From Actinomycetota bacterium (lineage in GTDB: Bacteria > Actinomycetota > Acidimicrobiia > Acidimicrobiales > Palsa-688), in contig JAJPKN010000037.1 in NCBI GenBank assembly GCA_021323695.1, positions 1-64,000 of the forward strand: a DNA stretch of 64,000 nucleotides, in the 5' to 3' direction. A program made the position numbers and the translations under genes. Position 1 is the first letter of the stretch. Each line of letters starts with the position of its first letter. Of the stretch, positions 29,235 to 37,615 are shown in pieces. The notes below the pieces were generated by a model. The model had not been told where the DNA came from. It saw only the letters and a program-made list of their open reading frames with translations, and did not search any database.

Positions 29235-30857
29235 ATGGCGACCGCCGTTAGCACGCGTCCCCACCTCCCCCTGGGCCAGTACCGGCGGGCTGGCAGCTAC
29301 CTCCGCCACCGCCTGGTGCCGGGGGACCGGCCGGCCTGGGGGCGGGTGGGCCTGGCCCTGGGGGCCGTGGTGGTGGCCGCTGGCAGCGTCGGGCGGTTCC
29401 TCGCCCCCCGAGGGTTGTGGCTGGACGAGGCCCTCTCGGTCAACATCTCCAAGCTGGGCCTGTGGCACCTGCCCAGCGCCCTCATGCAGGACGGTTCGCC
29501 GCCTCTTTACTACGTCGTCCTCCACTACTGGATGATGGCTTTTGGCCAGGGCGACTTCGCCGTCCGGGCACTGTCGGGCACCGTGTCCCTGGGCACGTTG
29601 CCGCTGGTGTGGCTGGCTGGCCGCCGCCTCGGCGGCCCCCGGGTGGCCGGGGCCGCCCTCCTGCTGGCTGCCAGCTCTCCCTGGGCCATCTACTACGCCA
29701 CCGACACCCGTCCCTACTCGCTCATGGCCCTGGAGGCAGTGGCCTGGTACTTGGCGGCGGCCCGGGCGCTGGAGCAGCCCAGCCGGGGCCGGCTGGCCGC
29801 CCTGGCGGCCCTGACCGCCGCGCTCATGTACACCCATTACTGGGACCTGTACCTGGTGGCGGTGGGTGGTGCCTGGCTGCTGTGGCTCTGGGCCGGCGAG
29901 GCCTGGTCAGGCCGCACCCCTGCCTACGCCGTGCCTGGGGCGGCCCGCCGGGCCTGCTGGGCCATGGGCGCGGGCATAGCGGCGTGGCTGCCCTGGTCGC
30001 CGGTGTTCGTGTTCCAGGTCCTCCATACCGGGACACCATGGTCCAGCCCCCCCGGCCCGGAGAACCTGCTCGGCGTGTTCAGCCTCTTCTCGGGCCCGGG
30101 GGCCTGGGGCAGCCTGCTCACCTACCTGCTGTTCAGCCTGGTTGGCCTGGCCTTGTTCGCGGGGGCCGGCCCCCGGGCCTCGGCCGTGGTGGTCGAGCTG
30201 CGCCTGCAGCCGCGCTCCCGGCTGATGGCCTGGCTGGTGGCCGGCACCTTGGTGCTGGCCGTGGTGGCCGGGATGCTGACTGGTGCTGCTTTCGACAGCC
30301 GCTACATAGCCGCCGTGTTCCCCTTGTTCGTGATGTTGTGCGCCCTCGGCCTGACCTCTTTCGCCTCCCGGCGGGTGACCGCCGGCTTGCTGGCCGTTGC
30401 CTGCCTGGCTGGCCTTTTGTCGGCCCAACTGCAAAGCTCCCAGCCCCGGACGCAAGCTGTGCAGGTGGCCGAGGTCCTGAACCTGGAGGCGCAGCCGGGC
30501 GACGTGGTCGTCTACTGTCCCGACCAGCTCGGCCCGGCCGTCTCCCGCCTGCTGCGGGTCCCCGGCGTGACCCAGCTCACCTTCCCCCGCATGACCGGCC
30601 CGCAGAGGGTCGACTGGGTCAACTACCTCTCGGCGGTCCAGGGCACCGACGTCGGCACCTTTGCCCAGGAGATCTTCTCCCGCCTCAACCCCGAGAACAC
30701 GCTTTGGCTCGTGTGGCGGGACGGCTACAAGGGCTTCGGCGGGCGGTGCGGCTACCTGGCCAGCTGGTTCCAGATGCTCCGCCCGGGGGGCGAGACCGTG
30801 ATCAACGCCAACCCTCGCTACTACGAGTACGAGAACCTGGAACAGTTCCGGAGCTGA
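29235..30857 (+). CDS. Family 39-like (GT-C) membrane glycosyltransferase
   Basis: A 540-residue polytopic protein of the ArnT/PMT-like class, which transfers sugars from polyprenyl-phosphate donors on the outer face of the membrane. The first outer loop has LWLDEALS with the Asp-Glu pair characteristic of the class. SPPLYYVVLHYW follows, and about eleven hydrophobic segments are visible up to residue 390. A soluble domain of about 130 residues closes the protein. Acceptor and sugar are unknown. It is followed after eight bases by an FAD enzyme, indicating an operon. Confidence 0.78.
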   Translation: MATAVSTRPHLPLGQYRRAGSYLRHRLVPGDRPAWGRVGLALGAVVVAAGSVGRFLAPRGLWLDEALSVNISKLGLWHLPSALMQDGSPPLYYVVLHYWMMAFGQGDFAVRALSGTVSLGTLPLVWLAGRRLGGPRVAGAALLLAASSPWAIYYATDTRPYSLMALEAVAWYLAAARALEQPSRGRLAALAALTAALMYTHYWDLYLVAVGGAWLLWLWAGEAWSGRTPAYAVPGAARRACWAMGAGIAAWLPWSPVFVFQVLHTGTPWSSPPGPENLLGVFSLFSGPGAWGSLLTYLLFSLVGLALFAGAGPRASAVVVELRLQPRSRLMAWLVAGTLVLAVVAGMLTGAAFDSRYIAAVFPLFVMLCALGLTSFASRRVTAGLLAVACLAGLLSAQLQSSQPRTQAVQVAEVLNLEAQPGDVVVYCPDQLGPAVSRLLRVPGVTQLTFPRMTGPQRVDWVNYLSAVQGTDVGTFAQEIFSRLNPENTLWLVWRDGYKGFGGRCGYLASWFQMLRPGGETVINANPRYYEYENLEQFRS

Positions 30858-30865
30858 TCGGACAA

Positions 30866-32464
30866 GTGGCCTCGACTGACCCTGGCTGGCAGCTCTCCCA
30901 CGAAGGCTTCCTCGAGCCCGACGACGGCCCCGGCTACCTCCGGCCCAGCCAGGGGGGCCCGGACCAGGTGGTCGTCATCGGCGCCGGCCCCGCGGGGCTG
31001 ACCGCTGCCTACGAACTGGCCCGCCGGGGCAAGGTGTGCACTGTGCTGGAGGCCGATGACGTGGTCGGCGGGATCAGCCGCACCGTGGAGAGGGACGGCT
31101 GGCGTTTCGACATAGGCGGGCACCGCTTTTTCACCAAGGTGAAGGCGGTGGAGGACTTCTGGCACGAGGTCCTGCCGGGCGAGGACTTCATGACCCGGCC
31201 CCGCATGAGCCGGATCTACTACCAAGGCAAGTTCTACGACTACCCTCTCAAGCCCCTGAACGCCCTGCGCAACCTCGGCCTGGTCGAGTCCCTGCGCTGC
31301 GGGGCCTCCTACGCCTGGGCCCGCCTGCGCCCGCCGGCGGACCAGTCCACCTTCGAGGGCTGGGTGGCGGCCCGCTTCGGGTGGCGCCTGTACCGGCATT
31401 TCTTCAAGACCTACACCGAAAAGGTCTGGGGCTACCCGGCGGCAGAGCTGCAGGCGGACTGGGCCGCCCAGCGCATCAAGAACCTCAACCTGACCAACGC
31501 GGTGAAAAACGCCCTGTTCCCCAAAAAGGGCCAGCGGGAGATCACGACGCTGATCGACCGCTTCGAGTACCCGCGCCTGGGCCCGGGCATGATGTGGGAA
31601 CGTTGCTGCGAGCTCGTGCGCGCTGCCGGCTCCCAGGTGCTGCTCAGCTCCCCCGTCGTGGGGGTGAGGCGCGAGGGGAGCCGGGCGGTGGCGGTCAGGT
31701 CGGCCTCAGGCGGTGCCGTCCGGGAGCACCCTGCCAGCGCGGTCATATCCAGCATGCCCCTGCCCGCGCTGGTGCGGGCCATGGACCCCCCGGCCCCCGA
31801 CGAGGTGCTGGTGGCGGCGGGCGACCTGCACTTCAGGGACCACCTGACGGTGGCCCTCGTCGTGCCCGAGTCGGCCAGCTTCCCCGACAACTGGGTCTAC
31901 GTCCACGACCCGGGGGTGAAGGTGGGGCGGGTCCAGAACTTCGGCCGGTGGTCGCCGTCCATGGTGAAGCAGGGCTGGACATGCCTCGGCCTCGAGTACT
32001 TCGTGTTCGAGGGGGACGGCACCTGGTCGCTGCCCGACAGCGCCCTGGTCGAGCTGGCCCGCTCCGAGATCGGCCGCCTCGGGCTGGCCCGGCCCCAGGA
32101 GGTCCAGGCCGGCTACGTCGTGCGCATGCCCAAGGCTTACCCCTACTACGACGCCAGCTACAAGGACAACGTGGAGGTCATCCGCAAGTGGCTGGAAGCC
32201 GAGGCCCCCAACGTGCACCCGGTCGGCCGCAACGGCATGCACCGCTACAACAACCAGGACCATTCCATGTACACTGCCATGCTCACCGTCGAGAACCTCT
32301 TCGGCGCCAGCCATGACGTGTGGTCGGTCAACGTCGAAGAGGAGTACCACGAGGAGCTGAGCCCGGCCCCGGGAGCCCAAGCCCGGGCCGCCAGCCCCGG
32401 GCAGCCCAGGGCAGGAGGTTCCGGCCGGGAGGCCCCGGTGCTGCCCAAGTGGGGCCGCAGCTGA
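30866..32464 (+). CDS. FAD-dependent amine-oxidase/UDP-galactopyranose-mutase-like protein
   Basis: A 532-residue flavoprotein. The dinucleotide-binding motif VVVIGAGPAGLTAAYELA lies near residues 35-52. An Arg-containing GGHRFFTK segment follows, and the C-terminal part has HRYNNQDHSMYTA, typical of the NAD(P)/FAD-dependent oxidoreductases encoded in polysaccharide clusters. It resembles the amine-oxidase superfamily that includes UDP-galactopyranose mutase and protoporphyrinogen oxidase. A sugar-nucleotide or polyprenol substrate is inferred from the glycosyltransferase neighbour. The C-terminal 45 residues are low-complexity. GTG at 30866 is the likely start. Confidence 0.78.
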   Translation: MASTDPGWQLSHEGFLEPDDGPGYLRPSQGGPDQVVVIGAGPAGLTAAYELARRGKVCTVLEADDVVGGISRTVERDGWRFDIGGHRFFTKVKAVEDFWHEVLPGEDFMTRPRMSRIYYQGKFYDYPLKPLNALRNLGLVESLRCGASYAWARLRPPADQSTFEGWVAARFGWRLYRHFFKTYTEKVWGYPAAELQADWAAQRIKNLNLTNAVKNALFPKKGQREITTLIDRFEYPRLGPGMMWERCCELVRAAGSQVLLSSPVVGVRREGSRAVAVRSASGGAVREHPASAVISSMPLPALVRAMDPPAPDEVLVAAGDLHFRDHLTVALVVPESASFPDNWVYVHDPGVKVGRVQNFGRWSPSMVKQGWTCLGLEYFVFEGDGTWSLPDSALVELARSEIGRLGLARPQEVQAGYVVRMPKAYPYYDASYKDNVEVIRKWLEAEAPNVHPVGRNGMHRYNNQDHSMYTAMLTVENLFGASHDVWSVNVEEEYHEELSPAPGAQARAASPGQPRAGGSGREAPVLPKWGRS

Positions 32465-32481
32465 CGACGAGGAGGCAATAG

Positions 32482-33747
32482 ATGAGCCGGAGAGTCTGGT
32501 ACTGCCCCAACTGTGGTTACGAGGTCCCCAGCCGCGGCCGCTGTCACAGCTGCGGCGAGAGGCTCCTGGCTTCGCCCCTGCCCGAGCTGGAGTCGGGCCC
32601 CGAAGACGACGAGGTCGGCTACCGGCTCGACCAATGGGACGACGAGACGCGAGGCCGGTTGATCGAAGCCCTCATCGGGGCTGGCATCCGCCACCGCTTC
32701 GAGGAAGAGGAGCTGGTCGTCCTGGCCATCGACGAGGCCGAGGTGGACGCCCTGGTGGCCGAGGCCACCGGGGGCAACGAGGCACCGCTGGGCAATGACG
32801 GGCAGGCGGCGGCGGTCACCACTGCCGCGTCCAAGGTGGCCCACGACCTTTACGACGCGGCCGACCGGTTGCGCCAGGACCCGACCGACATGCAGGCCGA
32901 CGTGGACATCGGCGAAGCGTCGGCGGCTCTGTTCACGTTGGACTTCCTCCCGCCTCTGGGTGACGACGAGCTGGCGGCGGTTGGCCGGGTCACCCGGCGC
33001 CTGCTCGGCGCGCTGGGAGCCGACGAGGCCCTGGAAGACGAGATCAGGCACCAGGCCGAGGTCCTTTGCCGCCTGGTGGCTCCCGGTGCCGGCCACGACG
33101 AGGCGGAGCAGGAGCGGGCAATGGCTCGCCTGGAAGCTGCGGCCCGGCAAAAGGGCCGGCCCGCGCAGCTGCCGGGCCCGGTCCCGGCCCCGGGCGGGGC
33201 GGTCCCCGGCCCTGAGGGCCTCCTGGACGAGGAGGCCGTCTTGGCCGAGGGCAGCTTGGCGGACGAGGACCTGGGTGAAGCGGAGGAGGGCGGCAGCGGC
33301 CAGCTGGTCTACGAGCTGGACGAGTGGCTGCCCGAACAGCGGGTCGAGCTTTCCCTGCTGCTGGAGGCGGCGGGGGTGGCCCACCGCTGGGACGGCACCG
33401 ACCTGGCGGTGGCGGAAGCCGACGAGGCCGAGGTAGACGGCCTGTTCGAGCAGGTGCACGGGCTGGTGGACGAGGACGACGAGGCCAGGTACCGGATGAT
33501 CGAGGAGCTGTTCGGCAACGTGGACCGGTTGGCGAACGACCCGGCCGACCCCGAGCGCCAGCGAGCCTTCCTGGACTCGGTGGGGGTGGTCGAGCAGCCC
33601 ACGCCGGTCGGGCTGGACGACGCGTTCTGGTGGCGGGTCCGCAGCCAAGGCCATGCCCTGAAGGCGGCGGTGGAGGCCGGTTCCCGCAGCGACGAGATCT
33701 CCCGGGAAGCGGCCCTGCTGGCCGAGATGCTCCACGAGATGGTCTGA
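32482..33747 (+). CDS. Zinc-ribbon protein with duplicated acidic domain, function unknown
   Basis: I do not recognise the family. The 421-residue protein starts with a zinc ribbon (C8, C11, C21, C24). Two similar halves follow. Copy 1 from Y47 (YRLDQW, GAGIRHRF, IDEAEVDAL, DRLRQDP) and copy 2 from Y277 (YELDEW, AAGVAHRW, ADEAEVDGL, DRLANDP) each combine a small alpha/beta unit with a helical segment of about 100 residues. The linker between them is acidic and Pro/Gly-rich. The protein is strongly acidic, with no signal peptide or membrane segment. GAGGAGG lies upstream of ATG, and the gene starts 17 bases after the FAD enzyme gene, suggesting a shared operon. Confidence 0.8.
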   Translation: MSRRVWYCPNCGYEVPSRGRCHSCGERLLASPLPELESGPEDDEVGYRLDQWDDETRGRLIEALIGAGIRHRFEEEELVVLAIDEAEVDALVAEATGGNEAPLGNDGQAAAVTTAASKVAHDLYDAADRLRQDPTDMQADVDIGEASAALFTLDFLPPLGDDELAAVGRVTRRLLGALGADEALEDEIRHQAEVLCRLVAPGAGHDEAEQERAMARLEAAARQKGRPAQLPGPVPAPGGAVPGPEGLLDEEAVLAEGSLADEDLGEAEEGGSGQLVYELDEWLPEQRVELSLLLEAAGVAHRWDGTDLAVAEADEAEVDGLFEQVHGLVDEDDEARYRMIEELFGNVDRLANDPADPERQRAFLDSVGVVEQPTPVGLDDAFWWRVRSQGHALKAAVEAGSRSDEISREAALLAEMLHEMV

Positions 33748-33828
33748 GCGGCCTCAGCCAACCAGGTGCCGGCCCACCCGGCCCCGGCCCACCCGGTCCC
33801 AGGCTCGCTCAGCTCCCAGCCCGGCCAG

Positions 33829-34986
33829 TTAGGCACCGAAGCTGCGGTACAGCTCGGCATAGGCGGCGGTGGCGTCCACCAGCTGGCTGATGGAGGCCCA
33901 CTCGTCGGTCCCGTGGGCTTGGGCGATGTCACCCGGCCCGCAGACCACGGCCGGTATGCCGGCCTGGTTGCGCAGGAAGCGGGCGTCGGTGGTGAAGGTC
34001 ATGCCCACGGTGGCTGGCTCCTGGCCGGTCACCGCCCCGACGGCCTGCCTGACCAGGCGGGCGAAGGGGTGGGCTGGGCTCATCTCGCTGCCTTCCCCGA
34101 AGTCGTCCACCTCGATGTCGTAGTCGAGGCCCTCCACGCCGGCTGCATCGATACGTGAGCGGAGGCCGGCCAGCGCCTCCTCCAGGCTGGTGCCCGGCAG
34201 CAGGCGACGGTCGAAGCCCAGCTCGGCCCGTTCAGCCACCACGTTGACGGTGGTGCCGGCCCGGAGAGTGCCGACGTTGGCCGTGGGTTTGCCGAGCAGG
34301 GGGTGCTCCGGGCCTCCGAAGTCGGCCCCGTGCAAGGCGAGGACAACCCGGGCTGCGTGCTCCACGGCAGACACGCCCTCGCGGGGACGGCTGCCGTGGG
34401 CCGGCCGGCCCCGGACCCGGACCCGGCCCTGGAGGAGGCCACGTTCGGCCACCGAGACGGCCAGGGAGGTCGGCTCGGGTACCAAGCAGGCATCGCCTTT
34501 GAGGTGGCCCGCCTCCAGCAATGCCCTCGTGCCCAGTGCACCGCCTCTTTCCTCGTCGGCTACCAGCTGGAACACGAGGTCGCAAGAGGGCTCCTGGCCG
34601 GCTGCCCGCAGCGCGTCCAGCGCACATATGGCCGCCGCCAACCCCCCTTTCATGTCCGCGGCGCCCCGGCCGTAGAGGCGGTCGCCCTCGACCGAGGGGC
34701 AGAAGGGGTCGTGGGCCCAGTTACTGGCCACGGCTGGGACCACGTCGGTGTGGCCATTGACGATGAGGGTCGGGCGGCCGGTGCCACCGGAGGGGGCCAC
34801 GCGGGCTATAAGGGACAGCCGCCCGGGCGCAGGCTCCACCTCGGCCCAAGCCGGCCGCCACGGGCCCAGCGCGTCCTTCAAGATGCCGCCCAGTTTGGCC
34901 TCGTCGCCTGGAGGGTTGGAGGTGTCGACGGCTATGAGGGCCGAGGCCAGCTCGACCACCCGGGCGGCGTCGACATGTTCGCGCAC
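33829..34986 (-). CDS. M20-family metallo-deacylase (ArgE/DapE-like)
   Basis: A 385-residue zinc-dependent amidohydrolase. Metal ligands are visible in VNGHTDVVPA, GRGAADMKGG, ADEERGGALG (catalytic Glu followed by ligand) and EPTSL, with the last His in QAHGTDEW. The insertion/dimerisation domain lies at about residues 180-290. The family deacylates N-acyl amino acids or diaminopimelate intermediates; context does not decide which. GTG at 34986 follows TAGTCT by six bases, so it has its own promoter despite lying 40 bases after the glgP stop. Confidence 0.85.
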   Translation of the reverse strand: MREHVDAARVVELASALIAVDTSNPPGDEAKLGGILKDALGPWRPAWAEVEPAPGRLSLIARVAPSGGTGRPTLIVNGHTDVVPAVASNWAHDPFCPSVEGDRLYGRGAADMKGGLAAAICALDALRAAGQEPSCDLVFQLVADEERGGALGTRALLEAGHLKGDACLVPEPTSLAVSVAERGLLQGRVRVRGRPAHGSRPREGVSAVEHAARVVLALHGADFGGPEHPLLGKPTANVGTLRAGTTVNVVAERAELGFDRRLLPGTSLEEALAGLRSRIDAAGVEGLDYDIEVDDFGEGSEMSPAHPFARLVRQAVGAVTGQEPATVGMTFTTDARFLRNQAGIPAVVCGPGDIAQAHGTDEWASISQLVDATAAYAELYRSFGA

Positions 34987-34992
34987 CTCAAG

Positions 34993-34998
34993 AGACTA
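34993..34998 (-). promoter_or_regulatory. Leaderless-type -10 box (TAGTCT) for the M20 gene
   Basis: On the minus strand TAGTCT is followed by six bases and GTG at 34986. Confidence 0.45.
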
Positions 34999-35026
34999 CC
35001 CAGGGGTGGCCCTGGCCGTGGCCAGG

Positions 35027-37567
35027 TCAGGCCCAGGTGACGCAGCCCATCTCCACGGGTGCGGGCAGGTCAGGATGGGAGGGGACCACCCGGACGGTGA
35101 AGCCGTGCCGGCCGGCGACGTCGCAGCGGAAGCTCCCCTCCCAGGTGGTCACCCCCTCGTTGCCCTCCTGGCCGGTGGCGCTGAGCGTCATGCGGGCAAC
35201 CTGCCAGTCGGCCAGCTCGTCACCGGCGGTCACGGTGCCGTGCAGCAGCTGGACGGCCACCTCGTCTGGGCTCAGCTCGCCGAGGAAGACCTCGGCGGTG
35301 ACCTGACGGGTGCTGCCGAGGTCGGTGACCGGGCCGGCCGAGTCCGAGCCCACCGAGACGATGGCCACCTTTTGCCACGCGTCGATGACGCGGTGCTTCC
35401 AAGCGGCCAGCTCCTTGGCCCGGGCGTAGCGCTGGGCGCACAGGGCCTCGGCCCGTTTGGCCATGGGCTCGTACATCTGCTCCACGTAGTCCCTCACCAT
35501 GCGGGAGGCCTGGACACGTGGCCCCAGGCTGGACAACGAGTCTTTCATACGGGCGACCCAGGCCCGAGGGAAGCGGTCGCCACTGCGGTCGTAATAAAGG
35601 GGCACCACCTGGCGTTCCAGGATCTCGAACAGGCTGTTGGCTTCCACCTCGTCCCTACGGCCCAGGTCCCCGTAGGACTCGGCCGACGCGATCTGCCAGC
35701 CGTTGTTGCCGTTGAACATCTCGTCCCACCACCCGTCGGAGACCGAGCAGTTGAGCGCCCCGTTGAGCGCCGCCTTCTGGCCGCTGGTGCCGCTCGCCTC
35801 CATCGGCCGGCGCGGGTTGTTCAGCCAAAGGTCGCAGCCCTGGAGCAGCACCCGGGCCACCGCCATGTCGTAGTCTTCGATGAAGGCCATCCGGTGGCGG
35901 ACGCGCGGGTCGCGCGAGAACTGCATTATCTGGCGGATCATCTCCTTGCCCATGTCGTCGGCGGGGTGTGCCTTGCCCGCGAACACGAGCTGGACCGGCC
36001 GCTTGCTGTCCAGCAGCAGCGCCCGCAACCGGTCGGGCTGGGAAAAAAGCAGCGTCGCCCGCTTGTAGGAGGCGAAGCGGCGGGCAAAGGCGATGGTGAG
36101 GACGGTGGGGTCGAGCACTTCGTCCGCCCAGGCGGCGTCGATGGGCGACACCCCTTGGTCGAGCAGGGAGGCTTTGACCCGGGCCCGCACGAAGCTCACC
36201 AGGGCCTCCTTGCCCTGCTCGTGCGCCCTCCACAGCTCGTCGTCCCGAGCCTCGGAGATCCGCCCCCAGTCCGCCAGCCCGGCGTCCTCCCACGAAGGGT
36301 TGACGTACTTGGTGAACAGGTCGTTCATGGTGGGCGAGACCCAGGTGCGGCCGTGCACACCGTTCGTCACCGACTTGATGGGCACCTCTTCGACCGGCAC
36401 CCCTGGGTACAGCGCCTGGAACATCGTCCGGCTGGTGTGGCCGTGCAGTTCCGACACCCCGTTGGACATGGCGGCCAGCCGCAGGCCCATCACGGCCATG
36501 TTGAACGGGGCGTTGGGCGGTTCCCCAGGAGCGTGGCCGAGGGCCATGAGGTCCTCCATCGTTACCCCGCACTCCTGGGCCCAGGAGGAAAAGTACTTCT
36601 CCATCAGCTCGGCCGGGAAGCGGTCGATCCCGGCCGGTACCGGTGTGTGGGTGGTGAAGATGGTCCCCGCCCGGGTCGCCTCCACCGCCTCGGGGAACCG
36701 GAGGCCCTCCCTGGTCACCAGCTGGCGGATCCTCTCCAGGTTGAGGAAGCCGGCGTGGCCTTCGTTGGAGTGGAAGATCTGCGGGTGCTCCCCCACGCGC
36801 TCCAGCGCCCGCACTCCGCCCACGCCGAGCAGGATCTCCTGGCGGAGGCGGTGCTCGGTGCCTCCCCCGTAGAGGCGGTCGGTGATGCCCCGCAGGTCGT
36901 CTGGGTTCTCGTCCAGGTCGGCATCGATCAGGTAGAGCTTCACCCTCCCGACGTGGGCGGCCCAGATCTGGGCGATCAGGGTCTGGCCGGCCATGTCGAC
37001 GGTGATCTTGGCGTTGCCCACCAGGCTGAGGGCCATGGCGTGGGGGTCGAGCACCGGGTAGCGCTCCTCCTGCCACCCATCGGTGTTGAGGTGCTGGCGG
37101 AAGTAGCCCTCCCGGTAGAGCAGGCCCACGCCCACCATGGGCACGCCCAGGCTGCTGGCGGCCTTCAGGTGGTCCCCAGCCAGGATGCCCAGCCCGCCCG
37201 AGTACTGGGGCAGCGCCTCGGCGATGCCGAACTCGGGCGAGAAGTAGGCCACCTTGGCCAGGGGCGAGCGCCCACGGTTCTGGAACCATCGGGGCACGCT
37301 CAGGTAGCGCTTCAGGTCAGCGTGGATCTCTCCTAGGAAGGACATGAACGCGCTGTCGTCGGCCAATGCCTCCAGGCGGTCCCGGGCGACGAGAGAGAGC
37401 ACCCGGACCGGGTCGTGGTGCCGTTCCCAAAGGTCGGGGTCCACCCAACGGAAAAGGTCCCGTGTGCGCTCGTCCCAGGACCACCTCAGGTTGAACGCCA
37501 GCTCCTGGAGGGGGGCCAGGGCTTCGGGCAGCCGGGCCCGCACGGCAAAGGTCCTGAACGCCTTCAC
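35027..37567 (-). CDS. glgP: Alpha-glucan phosphorylase
   Basis: An 846-residue GT35 phosphorylase releasing glucose 1-phosphate from glycogen-type glucans. It belongs to the shorter actinobacterial/archaeal type that begins near FNLRWSWDERTRDLF. PLP-binding K598 lies in SGTSGQKAALNG, and FHSNEGHAGFL and TTHTPVPAGIDRF are typical of the type. The start was chosen as GTG at 37567: it aligns with known N-termini (VKAFRTFAVRA), and TAGCTT ends seven bases upstream. An ATG seven codons earlier lies across that box. It is divergent from glgE. Confidence 0.93.
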   Translation of the reverse strand: MKAFRTFAVRARLPEALAPLQELAFNLRWSWDERTRDLFRWVDPDLWERHHDPVRVLSLVARDRLEALADDSAFMSFLGEIHADLKRYLSVPRWFQNRGRSPLAKVAYFSPEFGIAEALPQYSGGLGILAGDHLKAASSLGVPMVGVGLLYREGYFRQHLNTDGWQEERYPVLDPHAMALSLVGNAKITVDMAGQTLIAQIWAAHVGRVKLYLIDADLDENPDDLRGITDRLYGGGTEHRLRQEILLGVGGVRALERVGEHPQIFHSNEGHAGFLNLERIRQLVTREGLRFPEAVEATRAGTIFTTHTPVPAGIDRFPAELMEKYFSSWAQECGVTMEDLMALGHAPGEPPNAPFNMAVMGLRLAAMSNGVSELHGHTSRTMFQALYPGVPVEEVPIKSVTNGVHGRTWVSPTMNDLFTKYVNPSWEDAGLADWGRISEARDDELWRAHEQGKEALVSFVRARVKASLLDQGVSPIDAAWADEVLDPTVLTIAFARRFASYKRATLLFSQPDRLRALLLDSKRPVQLVFAGKAHPADDMGKEMIRQIMQFSRDPRVRHRMAFIEDYDMAVARVLLQGCDLWLNNPRRPMEASGTSGQKAALNGALNCSVSDGWWDEMFNGNNGWQIASAESYGDLGRRDEVEANSLFEILERQVVPLYYDRSGDRFPRAWVARMKDSLSSLGPRVQASRMVRDYVEQMYEPMAKRAEALCAQRYARAKELAAWKHRVIDAWQKVAIVSVGSDSAGPVTDLGSTRQVTAEVFLGELSPDEVAVQLLHGTVTAGDELADWQVARMTLSATGQEGNEGVTTWEGSFRCDVAGRHGFTVRVVPSHPDLPAPVEMGCVTWA

Positions 37568-37574
37568 CCTGGCA

Positions 37575-37608
37575 AAGCTACAAGACATCGGCTCCAAGCT
37601 CCTAGCGT
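37575..37608. promoter_or_regulatory. Divergent glgP/glgE promoter region
   Basis: Minus-strand TAGCTT (37580-37575) faces glgP and plus-strand TAGCGT (37603-37608) faces glgE. Each is seven bases from its start codon. Only 22 bases separate the two boxes, so the -35 regions must overlap and the two directions probably compete or are jointly regulated. Confidence 0.5.
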
Positions 37609-37615
37609 GGAGGAG

